From Albidovulum sp. (GTDB lineage: Bacteria > Pseudomonadota > Alphaproteobacteria > Rhodobacterales > Rhodobacteraceae), in assembly GCA_030837825.1 (NCBI GenBank), contig JAUQYB010000012.1, positions 1 through 17,002 on the forward strand: a DNA stretch of 17,002 bases, in the 5' to 3' direction. Below are positions 10,228 to 17,002 of this stretch, piece after piece (the stretch's first letter is position 1; each line of letters starts with the position of its first letter). Position numbers and translations under genes: made by a program. Under the pieces are notes generated by a model. It saw nothing but the letters and a program-made list of their open reading frames with translations. It did no database searches and was not told the DNA's origin.

Positions 10228-11756
10228 AAGACGCGGTTGATGCCCTTGACCTCGTTGATGATTCGCGTCGCGGTTTCCGACAGGAAGTCGTGGGTGAAGG
10301 GGTAGTAGTCGGCGGTCATTCCGTCGACCGATGTGACGGCGCGCAGCGCGAGCGCATGGTCGTAGGTGCGCCCGTCGCCCATCACGCCCACGGTCCTGAC
10401 CGGCAGGATCGCCGCGAAGGCCTGCCAGATCTCGTCATAGAGCCCGTGGCGGCGGATCTGGTCGATGTAGACGGCGTCCGCCCGGCGAAGGATCTCCAGC
10501 TTCTCGGCCGTGATCTCGCCGGGGCAGCGGATGGCGAGGCCGGGGCCGGGGAAGGGGTGGCGGCGGATGAATTTCTCCGGCAGGCCCAGTTCGCGGCCGA
10601 GCGCGCGGACCTCGTCCTTGAAAAGCTCGCGCAGGGGCTCGACGAGCTTCATGCCCATCTTCTCCGGCAGGCCGCCGACGTTGTGGTGCGACTTGATCGT
10701 CACCGAGGGACCGCCGGCGAAGCTGACGCTCTCAATCACGTCGGGGTAGAGCGTGCCCTGGGCGAGGAACTCTGCCCCGCCGATCTCCCTGGCGTGTTTC
10801 TCGAAGGTCTCGATGAACAGTCGCCCGATGATCTTGCGCTTTGTTTCCGGGTCGGAAACGCCTTCCAGCGAGCCGAGGAAGCGGTCGCTTTCGTCGGCAT
10901 GGATCAGCGGCAGGTTGTAGTGCTCGCGGAACATCGAGACCACTTCCTCGGCCTCGTTCAGCCGCATCAACCCGTGGTCGACGAAGACGCAGGTGAGCTG
11001 GTCGCCGATCGCCTCGTGGATGAGGATGGCGGCGACCGAGCTGTCGACCCCGCCCGACAGCGCGCAGATCACCCGGCCGTCGCCGACCTGCTGGCGGATT
11101 TTCTCGATCGCGTCCTCGCGGTAGGCGCCCATCGTCCAGTCGCCGGTGAAGCCCGCCTCCCTGACGAAGTTCTCGTAGAGCTTCGCGCCCTTGGGCGTGT
11201 GGTGCACCTCGGGGTGGAACTGCACGGCGTAGAAGCGGCGCGCCGGATCGGCGGTGATGGCGAAGGGTGCGTTGGGCGAGGTGCCGTAGACCTCGAAGCC
11301 CGGTGCCAGTTTCGAGACATGATCGCCGTGGCTCATCCAGACCTGTTCGCGGCCGCCGTTTCCGCCCCCTGGCGCGAACCAGCCCTCGAGGAGCGGCAGC
11401 GGCCGGTCGGCGGGGGTGACGAAGGCACGGCCGAACTCGGCGGTGCCGTGGCCGCGTTCGACCTGGCCGCCAAGGCAGTGCATCATCACCTGCTGGCCGT
11501 AGCAGATGCCGAGGATCGGCACGCCGAGGTCGAAGACGGAAGCGGGCGGCATCGGTGCGCCCTCGGCGAAGACCGAGGCGGGGCCGCCCGAGAAGATCAC
11601 CGCCCGCGGCGCGAACGCCTTCAGGAAGGCGTCGTCCACCCGGTTGAAGGGGTGGATTTCGCAGTAGACCTTCAGCTCGCGCAGGCGCCGCGCGATGAGC
11701 TGGGTGACCTGGCTGCCGAAGTCGATGATCAGAAGGCGCTGATGGGCGTGTGTCAT
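10182..11756 (-). CDS. guaA: GMP synthase (glutamine-hydrolysing)
   Basis: A 524-residue enzyme of purine synthesis that converts XMP to GMP using ATP and glutamine-derived ammonia. The class I glutamine amidotransferase domain has the nucleophile C85 (GICYGQQ) and the H181/E183 pair (FHPEV). The synthetase domain begins with the PP-loop SGGVDSS at residues 234-240. The C-terminal dimerisation/XMP-binding region contains [15 protein letters not shown] and [12 protein letters not shown]. The ATG at 11756 yields the standard N-terminus and length; the same frame is open about 209 codons further upstream, but that stretch is antisense-free shadow over ocd. The usual terminal TIEWE reads TIEME here. 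No Shine-Dalgarno sequence precedes the ATG. The gene overlaps oxyR tail-to-tail by 46 bp and lies 101 bp downstream of ocd on the same strand, separated by a hairpin. Confidence 0.97.
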   Translation of the reverse strand: MTHAHQRLLIIDFGSQVTQLIARRLRELKVYCEIHPFNRVDDAFLKAFAPRAVIFSGGPASVFAEGAPMPPASVFDLGVPILGICYGQQVMMHCLGGQVERGHGTAEFGRAFVTPADRPLPLLEGWFAPGGGNGGREQVWMSHGDHVSKLAPGFEVYGTSPNAPFAITADPARRFYAVQFHPEVHHTPKGAKLYENFVREAGFTGDWTMGAYREDAIEKIRQQVGDGRVICALSGGVDSSVAAILIHEAIGDQLTCVFVDHGLMRLNEAEEVVSMFREHYNLPLIHADESDRFLGSLEGVSDPETKRKIIGRLFIETFEKHAREIGGAEFLAQGTLYPDVIESVSFAGGPSVTIKSHHNVGGLPEKMGMKLVEPLRELFKDEVRALGRELGLPEKFIRRHPFPGPGLAIRCPGEITAEKLEILRRADAVYIDQIRRHGLYDEIWQAFAAILPVRTVGVMGDGRTYDHALALRAVTSVDGMTADYYPFTHDFLSETATRIINEVKGINRVFYDVTSKPPGTIEME

Positions 11757-11762
11757 GGCCGG

Positions 11763-11791
11763 GGAATAGGGTTTTGCCAGTAGCCGCGCAA
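11763..11791 (-). promoter_or_regulatory. Possible guaA promoter placing transcription start at or near the ATG
   Basis: On the minus strand, TTGCGC (11791-11786) is followed after 17 nt by TATTCC (11768-11763), then only 6 nt to the guaA ATG. Each hexamer matches the sigma-70 consensus at about three positions, so this is weak. The spacing is ideal, the position just after a hairpin is sensible, and guaA lacks a ribosome-binding site. A start 6-7 nt after the -10 would give a leaderless message. Confidence 0.3.
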
Positions 11792-11810
11792 GGGGGGGCG
11801 CTGCCCCCCC
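11792..11810 (-). terminator. G7/C7 hairpin between ocd and guaA
   Basis: Seven G and a C (11792-11799), a 3-nt loop, then a G and seven C (11803-11810): an 8-bp perfect stem. On the minus strand it follows the ocd stop and precedes the guaA promoter candidate, so it plausibly ends rocF-ocd transcripts. Only TT follows on that strand, so termination efficiency is uncertain. Confidence 0.5.
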
Positions 11811-11856
11811 GGGCCTTGGCCGCTCCCCCCGAGGTATTTCCGGCAAGATGAAGGGG
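11811..11856. repeat. Probable dispersed intergenic element (GAGGTATTT ... GGCAAGATGAAG) next to the hairpin
   Basis: After the C-run come the palindromic GGCCTTGGCC, a C-rich stretch, GAGGTATTT at 11831-11839 and GGCAAGATGAAG at 11842-11853, ending just before the ocd stop. From memory, Rhodobacterales genomes carry many intergenic copies of a similar string (C/G-rich hairpin, then CCCGAGGTATTT and an AAGATGAAG-like end). This is recollection, not a search, and only one copy is present here. Confidence 0.4.
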
Positions 11857-11857
11857 A

Positions 11858-12913
11858 TCAGGCGGCCTTGGCCTTGGCGCGGAGCAGCATGCCGTAGAGG
11901 TCGCGCGGATCGTCGGGGTCGGCGATCATGTCGAGCGGCTCGCTGAAGGGCAGGGTCTTCAGCCGCTCGTGGATGTAGCGCAGCGCCGAGAAATCCTCGA
12001 TGGCGAAGCCGACGCTGTCGAAGAGGGTGATCTGGCGGGCGCCGGTGCGGCCCTGCGCCTGCCCGGTGATGACCTGCCAGAGTTCGGTCACCGGATGGTC
12101 GGGGGCAAGCTGCTGGATCTCGCCCTCCACCCGCGTTTGCGGCGGGTATTCGACGAAGATCGAGGAGCGCAGCAGGATGTCGCGGTGCAGTTCGGTCTTG
12201 CCCGGGCAATCGCCGCCGACGGCGTTGATGTGGACGCCGGCGCCGACCATGTTGTCGGTCAGGACCCGCGCATGGTGCTTGTCGGCGGTGCAGGTGGTGA
12301 TGATCCCGGCGCCCTCGATCGCCTCCTCGGCGCTGCGGCAGCGCGTCAACGTCAGCCCGGAACCGGCGAGATTGCTTGCACATTTCTCGGTCGCCGCAGG
12401 GTCGATGTCGTAGAGCCGGAGGTGGGTGACGCCGCAGATCGCGCGGAAGGCGAGCGCCTGGAACTCCGCCTGCGCGCCGTTGCCGATCATCGCCATCGTG
12501 GTGGCGCCCGCCGGCGCCAGGTGCCGCGCGGCGAGCGCCGACATGGCGGCGGTCCTGAGCGCGGTCAGGATCGTCATCTCGGTCAGGAGCACCGGATAGC
12601 CGGTCTCCACCTCGGCGAGGAGCCCGAAGGCGGTGACGGTCTGCAACCCGGCGCGGGTGTTCCTCGGGTGGCCGTTGACATACTTGAACCCGTACATCTC
12701 GCCGTCCGAGGTCGGCATCAGCTCGATCACGCCCACCGCCGAGTGCGACGCCACGCGCGGGGTCTTGTCGAAGCTCTCCCAGCGCCGGAAATCTGCCTCG
12801 ATGCAGGCGGCGAGATCGGCCATCACGCGCTCGATCCCGAGGTGAAGGACGAGCTTCATCATGTTGTCAACGCTGACGAAAGGCACGATGTTGAGACTCT
12901 GCATGACGATCAT
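11858..12913 (-). CDS. ocd: Ornithine cyclodeaminase
   Basis: A 351-residue NAD-dependent enzyme of the ornithine cyclodeaminase/mu-crystallin family that converts ornithine directly to proline with release of ammonia. The substrate region contains GFKYVNGHP (K77). The Rossmann NAD site is [10 protein letters not shown] at about residues 142-151, and the LYDIDP segment contributes the usual acidic residue. [12 protein letters not shown] contains D235, aligning with the catalytic aspartate of the Pseudomonas putida enzyme as I recall it. These residues distinguish it from related alanine dehydrogenases and from shortened crystallin-like members. The ATG at 12913 is chosen because it overlaps the arginase stop (ATGA), implying coupled translation; an in-frame ATG at 12904 is the alternative. 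Being directly downstream of arginase, it completes an arginine-to-proline route. Confidence 0.94.
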   Translation of the reverse strand: MIVMQSLNIVPFVSVDNMMKLVLHLGIERVMADLAACIEADFRRWESFDKTPRVASHSAVGVIELMPTSDGEMYGFKYVNGHPRNTRAGLQTVTAFGLLAEVETGYPVLLTEMTILTALRTAAMSALAARHLAPAGATTMAMIGNGAQAEFQALAFRAICGVTHLRLYDIDPAATEKCASNLAGSGLTLTRCRSAEEAIEGAGIITTCTADKHHARVLTDNMVGAGVHINAVGGDCPGKTELHRDILLRSSIFVEYPPQTRVEGEIQQLAPDHPVTELWQVITGQAQGRTGARQITLFDSVGFAIEDFSALRYIHERLKTLPFSEPLDMIADPDDPRDLYGMLLRAKAKAA

Positions 12914-13836
12914 CCGAAGCTGCGAGTGGGCCGGTCGAAGACCTTGCGGCCCATCAGCGAGCCGACAAGATCGACCATGAGCCGCGCGGTGCGCCCGCGT
13001 TCGTCGAGGAAGGGGTTCAGTTCCACGAGGTCGAGCGAGGTGACGAGGCCCGATTCATGCAGATGCTCCATCACCAGATGCGCCTCGCGGAAGGTGGTGC
13101 CGCCGGGCACGGTGGTGCCGACCGCGGGGGCGATCGCCGGGTCGAGGAAATCGACGTCGAGCGAGACGTGGAGGAAGCCGTCCTCGGCCCGCACCCGGTC
13201 GAGGAATTCGCGCAAGGGGGCGACGATGCCGCGTTCGTCGAGAACCCGCATGTCGCAGATCGTCATGTCGGTCGGCAGGAGCCCTGCGTGCTCCGCCGGA
13301 TCGACCGAGCGGATGCCGAAAAGGCAGATGCGCGCGCCGGGCACCGGGGCGGGGAAGGGCGGGAAGGCGTCGAAGCCGGCCTGGCCCGCGATATAGGCGA
13401 CCGGCGTGCCGTGAAGGTTGCCCGACTGGGTGGTGAGCGGCGTGTGGAAATCCGAATGCGCGTCGAGCCAGAGGACGAAAAGCGGCCGGCCCGCGGCGGC
13501 GGCATGGGCGGCGACGCCGGCGACCGAGCCGAGCGACAGCGAATGGTCACCGCCGAGGAAGATCGGCAGTCCCTCGGCGATCGCCGCCCGGCCGGCCGCG
13601 GCGAGCGCCTCGGTCCAGGCGACCGTCTCGGACAGGTGGTGGACGACGGGGTTGGGGCAGGTCGCCGGCCGCACGGGCGCGGGCGCGACATCGCCCCGGT
13701 CGACGACGCTGAGGCCGAGCGCCTCGAGGCTTTGGACGATACCGGCGACACGGTAGGCGGCCGGCCCCATCAGGCAGCCCTCGCGCCGCTGGCCACTGTC
13801 GATCGGCGCACCGATCAGGATGCAGGTCTTCGTCAT
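12910..13836 (-). CDS. rocF: Arginase
   Basis: A 308-residue Mn-dependent ureohydrolase that splits arginine into ornithine and urea. All six metal ligands are visible: H98 (GGDHS), D125, H127 and D129 (LDAHSD), and D227 and D229 (SLDVDFLDP). H142 in GNLHG and E272 in DLVELNP match substrate-site residues of known arginases. The combination favours arginase over agmatinase or formimidoylglutamase, and the downstream ornithine cyclodeaminase supports that. The start at 13836 is preferred because GGAG lies 7 nt upstream and the N-terminus (KTCILIGAPIDSGQRREG) is typical; the frame is open further upstream over the divergent regulator but shows no family sequence. Regulation is probably by the divergent Lrp-type protein. 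Confidence 0.94.
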   Translation of the reverse strand: MTKTCILIGAPIDSGQRREGCLMGPAAYRVAGIVQSLEALGLSVVDRGDVAPAPVRPATCPNPVVHHLSETVAWTEALAAAGRAAIAEGLPIFLGGDHSLSLGSVAGVAAHAAAAGRPLFVLWLDAHSDFHTPLTTQSGNLHGTPVAYIAGQAGFDAFPPFPAPVPGARICLFGIRSVDPAEHAGLLPTDMTICDMRVLDERGIVAPLREFLDRVRAEDGFLHVSLDVDFLDPAIAPAVGTTVPGGTTFREAHLVMEHLHESGLVTSLDLVELNPFLDERGRTARLMVDLVGSLMGRKVFDRPTRSFG

Positions 13837-13944
13837 GGGGCCGCTCCGGCGGATTCGTCCGGGCCAGTGTTCCTGCGGATTGCGCCGGAAAGAAGCACGC
13901 GTATGATCGGTTCGCAGGCGGCATTTGGCGAAACGACGGGAAGC
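13837..13944. promoter_or_regulatory. rocF-lrp divergent control region with repeats
   Basis: A 108-bp gap. Two imperfect direct repeats, GCGGATTCGTCCGG (13849-13862) and GCGGATTGCGCCGG (13875-13888), match at 11 of 14 positions and are 26 bp apart. A quasi-palindrome TTTGGCGAAA lies at 13924-13933, 11 nt before the regulator start, resembling TTT...AAA-type sites bound by some Lrp/AsnC proteins. A role as operator for the divergent regulator is inferred; no clear -35/-10 boxes stand out. Confidence 0.4.
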
Positions 13945-14385
13945 ATGAGCGATCTGGACGAAACCGATCAGGCGCTGATCGCGGCACTCAGGCGCGACGG
14001 GCGGGCCTCGTTCTCCGACCTCGCCGCGCAGCTCGGGCTGGCGCGGGCGACGGTCACGGCGCGGATGGAGCGGCTGTCGGCGCGCGGCGAGATCCAGGGC
14101 TTCACCGTGATCACCCGCGGCGACCTGACGGCGAGCCCGGTGCGGGGGCTGATGATGATCGCCATCGAGGGCAGGGGAACGGAGCGGATCATCGCCCGGC
14201 TCTCGGGCCTGCCCGAGGTGACGGCGGTGCATTCGACCAACGGGCGGTGGGACCTGATCGCCGAGATCGGCACCCGCACGCTGGAGGAGCTTGACGCCGT
14301 GCTGATGAAGGTCCGCGGCTACGAGGGGGTGCTGGCCAGCGAGACCAGCCTTCTGCTGTCCACCCGCCGGGCCGGGCGGCGCTGA
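13945..14385 (+). CDS. Lrp/AsnC family transcriptional regulator, probable regulator of arginine catabolism
   Basis: A 146-residue feast/famine regulator. The N-terminal helix-turn-helix (LDETDQALIAALRRDGRASF ... LAAQLGLARATVTARMERL) spans about residues 4-47. The C-terminal RAM/effector domain runs from about residue 65 to 140 and includes GLPEVTAVHSTNGRWDLIAEI, the usual amino-acid-sensing and oligomerisation region. The start at 13945 gives the standard N-terminus (MSDLDETD); an in-frame ATG at 13903 would add 14 unlikely residues. It is divergent from rocF-ocd, and this arrangement in proteobacteria usually means the regulator senses arginine or ornithine and controls the catabolic genes; that is inference. 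Its stop is 3 bp from the end of the acylase gene on the other strand, leaving no room for a separate terminator. Confidence 0.92.
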   Translation: MSDLDETDQALIAALRRDGRASFSDLAAQLGLARATVTARMERLSARGEIQGFTVITRGDLTASPVRGLMMIAIEGRGTERIIARLSGLPEVTAVHSTNGRWDLIAEIGTRTLEELDAVLMKVRGYEGVLASETSLLLSTRRAGRR

Positions 14386-14388
14386 GGG

Positions 14389-16851
14389 TCATCCGCCGGT
14401 GGGGTCCAGCCGGGTGATGCCGGTGGCGCCCGCCCGCGCCAGCGCAGGGTCGAGCGACATCGGCGCGTATTCGCCGCGCCGCCAGAGCGCGCTCAGGTCG
14501 TCGTAGTGGCGGCTGAGCGGATGGCCCGACTGGCCGGTCGAGATGACGAAGACGGAACTGTCAGGGTCGGCGAAGTCGTAGACGCCGCGGTAGCCCGCGC
14601 CGTTGACGTTCAGATAGGGCTCGGGTCCCGTGCCGGCGGTCAGGCCGCGGTCGAGCGTGTGGTCGCCGCCGCTGGTCGACTGGCGGATGTTGACGATCCA
14701 TTTCAGCACCGGCATCCGGCCGAGCACCGGGTGATCCTGCGTCGCCTGGTGCGCGTCGCCCCAGCGCCAGCTTTCGACATTCGGCCCGTAGCGTTCCGAA
14801 AGCTCCAGAAGCGCGTCGTCCAGCGCCATGCGGGCGATGTCGGTGCAGCTTTCGGTCGCGGCCGACTGCATGACGTCACACCAGCGCGCGGCGCCATCGA
14901 TGTCGCGGAAGACCCGCTCAATGAACAGCGGCTCTATGTGGGTGAAGCTGTCGGCGAGCGGCCCGAGCTCGTCGCGGATCAGCCGGGACTGGAGTGCCCG
15001 GACCCAGGCGGCGTAGATCAGCGGCTCGGGCAGATGTTCGTTCATGTCGCCGTCCCATTCCGCAAGCACCTCGAGCGCGCGCTGGCGGAGGCGTTCGGGG
15101 GTGCCTGCGGGCGCGGCCTCGCCGGTGAACCAGAGATCGGCGGCGATCAAGGGCAGGATGGTCCGCGCGGCCGGCGAAACGGTGTCGAGCTGTGCGGCGA
15201 TGAAGCTTTCGCGGGTATGGACCTCGCGCTCCTGCATCAGCCGGGTCCAGCGCTGCACCCGCTGGGTGTCGCCCCAGGTGAAGCTGACGTGGTGCGGGAA
15301 GGCGCCGTCGGCGATCTTGTTGTTGGTGTTGCCGACGATCCCGCCCGCCGGGTTCAGGAAGCGGGGGTTGCCGGCGTAGGGCTGGCGGCCCTGCCAGCGG
15401 TTCGCCGGCATCCAGCCGAGCGCCGGCAGCCGCCCCTGGCCGAGGGTCGCCGCGTCGCGCGCCGGGATCGCGCCGAAGGTCGCCATCGCGATCCCGGTCT
15501 GGTCGGCCATCGTGACGTTCTGCGCCGGCGCCACGAACCCCTCGCCGGCGGCGATCCCCTCGGCGATGCTGCCCGCCTGCATCAGCCGTATCGCCGAGGT
15601 CATCGAGGCATCGGCCGGGTCGAGCGCCGTCCAGCTCAGCGCCGCGACATGGCCGGGGGGCGTGACCGAGCCGACGTCATAGGCGTCGTCCGGCAGGACC
15701 GGGCCGTTGTCGGTCCGGCGCAGGGTGACGGTGATGGGCTGGGCGTCCTTCACCTCGATGATCGAGGCGCGTGTCGCGAAGGGCTTCCAGCCGTCGGAGG
15801 TGCGGTAGCGCCCGGGGTCGGCGGGGTTGACCTCTTCCATCCGCAGGTCCTGGTCGTCGACCCAGGCCGCGCTGATCCCCCAGCCGAAGCGGGCGTTGCG
15901 CCCGGCCAGCACCGCCGGGATGCCGGGGATGGTTGCGCCGATCACCCCGCCCGAGGCCAGTTCCAGCCGCGCGAGATACCACAGCGACGGCGCCGAGAAG
16001 TCGAGATGCGGGTCGTTGGCCAGAAGCGAGCCCCCCGCTGCCGACCGCGCGGGCGCCGCCGCCCAGGCGTTCGAGGCGCCGGCAGAGGCGAATCGGGGCA
16101 GCGGCCAGAACGGATCGGCGCTTTCGCCCAGCGCCGCATAGGACCGCTTCACCCCCGGCACGAGTGCGGCATAGGGCGGCAGCGCCGCCACGCCCGGCCC
16201 CGGCACGTCGGGCATCAGGTCGCGCGGCCAGGTCTCCGACAGGACCGAAAGCCGCGCGCGCATCACCTCGGCCTCGGCCTGTGCCGTCGAGCGCAGTGCC
16301 ATGAGCTTCAGGATCGCCACGGAATCGGCCGGCTGCCAGTAGGAGATCTCGTTGCGGAAGAGAAAGAATTCCGGCGCGCCGCGGCCCCTGGACTGGGCGT
16401 TGACGACCTCGATCCAGGCATTCACACCTTTCGCATAGGCCGCGAGCGCGGCCCTGGTCCGGTCGTCCTGGGCGGCGACCGACCGCGTGGCAAGCCCGTA
16501 GAGATCGAGCGTCCGCATCAGCTCGTCGGTCTTCACCGTTTCCAGCCCGAAGACCTCGGAGAGGCTCCCCTGCACGGTGCGCCTGAGCATCACCATCTGC
16601 CAGAGCCGGTCCTGCGCATGGGCGAATCCGAGCGCCTCGAAGACGTCGGCATCGGTCCGGCCGAAGATGTGGGGCACGTCGGCGGTGTCGCGGACGATCT
16701 CGACCGGGGCGGTGATCCCGTCGATCCGGTAGGTCGCGTTATAGTTGGGCAGCGAACGTGCGGCGAAATAATAGGCCAGCGCGATCGACGTCACCATCAC
16801 CAGAACAAGGGCCGCGAAGATCCTCAGAAGCCAGCGGAACGCCGTAACCAT
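14389..16851 (-). CDS. Penicillin/AHL acylase-family Ntn hydrolase, membrane-anchored
   Basis: An 820-residue periplasmic amidase of the penicillin acylase superfamily (peptidase S45), made as a precursor that cuts itself. A hydrophobic segment at residues 5-30 with a basic start acts as a signal anchor or signal peptide. The alpha region contains ADVPHIFGRTDADVFEALGF and AHAQDRLWQMVMLRR, both family hallmarks. Autocleavage should occur between A259 and S260 (ASAG-A/SNAW), making S260 the N-terminal nucleophile of a 561-residue beta chain. Beta position 23 is histidine (H282, NDPHLDF), as in cephalosporin and AHL acylases rather than the glutamine of E. coli penicillin G acylase. The catalytic asparagine is expected in NTNNK (508-512). 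Natural substrate is unknown: N-acyl homoserine lactones, acylated peptides or other amides are possible. The ribosome-binding site at 16851 is weak. Confidence 0.9.
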   Translation of the reverse strand: MVTAFRWLLRIFAALVLVMVTSIALAYYFAARSLPNYNATYRIDGITAPVEIVRDTADVPHIFGRTDADVFEALGFAHAQDRLWQMVMLRRTVQGSLSEVFGLETVKTDELMRTLDLYGLATRSVAAQDDRTRAALAAYAKGVNAWIEVVNAQSRGRGAPEFFLFRNEISYWQPADSVAILKLMALRSTAQAEAEVMRARLSVLSETWPRDLMPDVPGPGVAALPPYAALVPGVKRSYAALGESADPFWPLPRFASAGASNAWAAAPARSAAGGSLLANDPHLDFSAPSLWYLARLELASGGVIGATIPGIPAVLAGRNARFGWGISAAWVDDQDLRMEEVNPADPGRYRTSDGWKPFATRASIIEVKDAQPITVTLRRTDNGPVLPDDAYDVGSVTPPGHVAALSWTALDPADASMTSAIRLMQAGSIAEGIAAGEGFVAPAQNVTMADQTGIAMATFGAIPARDAATLGQGRLPALGWMPANRWQGRQPYAGNPRFLNPAGGIVGNTNNKIADGAFPHHVSFTWGDTQRVQRWTRLMQEREVHTRESFIAAQLDTVSPAARTILPLIAADLWFTGEAAPAGTPERLRQRALEVLAEWDGDMNEHLPEPLIYAAWVRALQSRLIRDELGPLADSFTHIEPLFIERVFRDIDGAARWCDVMQSAATESCTDIARMALDDALLELSERYGPNVESWRWGDAHQATQDHPVLGRMPVLKWIVNIRQSTSGGDHTLDRGLTAGTGPEPYLNVNGAGYRGVYDFADPDSSVFVISTGQSGHPLSRHYDDLSALWRRGEYAPMSLDPALARAGATGITRLDPTGG

Positions 16852-16871
16852 CGTGAAGGCCCGAACCTGGC

Positions 16872-16899
16872 GGCCGGTGCGCCCATGCCGGCACCGGCC
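16872..16899. repeat. Inverted repeat with 9-bp arms between the acylase and dehydrogenase genes
   Basis: GGCCGGTGC (16872-16880), a 10-nt spacer, GCACCGGCC (16891-16899). It sits 20 bp upstream of the acylase start codon and 12 bp upstream of a TTGACG box for the opposite gene, so it could be an operator for either gene or a hairpin in the acylase leader. Confidence 0.4.
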
Positions 16900-16911
16900 C
16901 GCGGGAACCGG

Positions 16912-16939
16912 TTGACGGCACGGGCAGGGCGGTTAACTA
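16912..16939 (+). promoter_or_regulatory. Candidate promoter for the rightmost gene
   Basis: TTGACG at 16912-16917 matches the -35 consensus at five of six positions. After 16 nt comes TAACTA (16934-16939), a poor -10 in an otherwise GC-rich gap. Transcription from here would give a leader of roughly 30-35 nt containing AGGAGG at 16969-16974. Confidence 0.35.
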
Positions 16940-16979
16940 GGGCAGATCGGACCCGGCTGCAACGACAGAGGAGGCGGAC

Positions 16980-17002
16980 ATGGCGAAGGTGGCGTTTCTC
17001 GG
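16980..17002 (+). CDS. Start of a probable NAD(P)-binding beta-hydroxyacid dehydrogenase (3-hydroxyisobutyrate dehydrogenase type), cut by window end
   Basis: Only the first seven codons and part of the eighth are present, reading MAKVAFLG. AGGAGG at 16969-16974 is a strong ribosome-binding site 5 nt before the ATG. The beginning matches the start of the Rossmann fold in 3-hydroxyisobutyrate dehydrogenase and tartronate semialdehyde reductase relatives, which usually continue G-x-G-x-M-G. Other dinucleotide-binding enzymes begin similarly, so the product name is tentative. Confidence 0.55.

Noticed and set aside
9882..11783. A 633-codon open frame antisense to guaA and overlapping oxyR
   Set aside because: No family resemblance; guaA on the other strand is full length with all active-site motifs.
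11757..12383. Upstream extension of the guaA frame by 209 codons
   Set aside because: The extension reads ocd out of frame and ends in low-complexity sequence; the ATG at 11756 gives the standard GuaA N-terminus and length.

Overview
This window looks like chromosomal DNA from a high-GC alphaproteobacterium, most likely a member of the Rhodobacteraceae. That placement rests on inference: uniformly GC-rich third codon positions, protein sequences resembling family members I remember from Rhodobacter-type genomes, and a C/G-rich hairpin followed by a GAGGTATTT...GGCAAGATGAAG tail of the kind I associate with Rhodobacterales intergenic regions. It reads as ordinary, tightly packed chromosome. 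I see no rRNA, tRNA, CRISPR, insertion sequence, phage gene or attachment site, and no intergenic gap exceeds about 190 bp.

Layout. Positions 2-4097 (+) hold a dipeptide/oligopeptide ABC importer in the order dppA (3' end only), dppB, dppC, dppD, dppF. The last four are translationally coupled, and a 15-bp hairpin separates them from dppA. Positions 4283-6662 (+) hold a two-gene quinoprotein unit: a small four-helix membrane protein followed by a secreted PQQ-dependent dehydrogenase of the glucose/quinate/polyol group. A doubtful 88-codon ORF follows, running tail-to-tail into katG. Positions 6958-10227 are an oxidative-stress pair: katG (-) and a divergent oxyR (+) that keeps both redox cysteines.

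Positions 10182-11756 (-) encode GMP synthase (guaA), whose 3' end overlaps that of oxyR. Positions 11858-14385 form an arginine catabolism module: arginase and ornithine cyclodeaminase (rocF-ocd, -, coupled by a 4-nt overlap) with a divergent Lrp/AsnC-type regulator. Positions 14389-16851 (-) encode a membrane-anchored penicillin/AHL acylase-family Ntn hydrolase. The window ends in the first codons of a divergent gene that looks like a beta-hydroxyacid dehydrogenase.

How the parts work together. The Dpp importer brings in peptides. Arginase and ornithine cyclodeaminase convert arginine through ornithine to proline, releasing urea and ammonia, so the window as a whole leans towards nitrogen and amino-acid scavenging. 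The PQQ enzyme would oxidise a sugar or polyol in the periplasm and feed electrons to ubiquinone. KatG/OxyR handle peroxide. I did not find a convincing undescribed system. The points most worth a second look are the split PQQ dehydrogenase with its unusual small subunit, several palindromes at decisive positions (upstream of the PQQ genes, after the PQQ gene, across the oxyR start codon, and in the acylase/dehydrogenase gap), and the possibly leaderless guaA.
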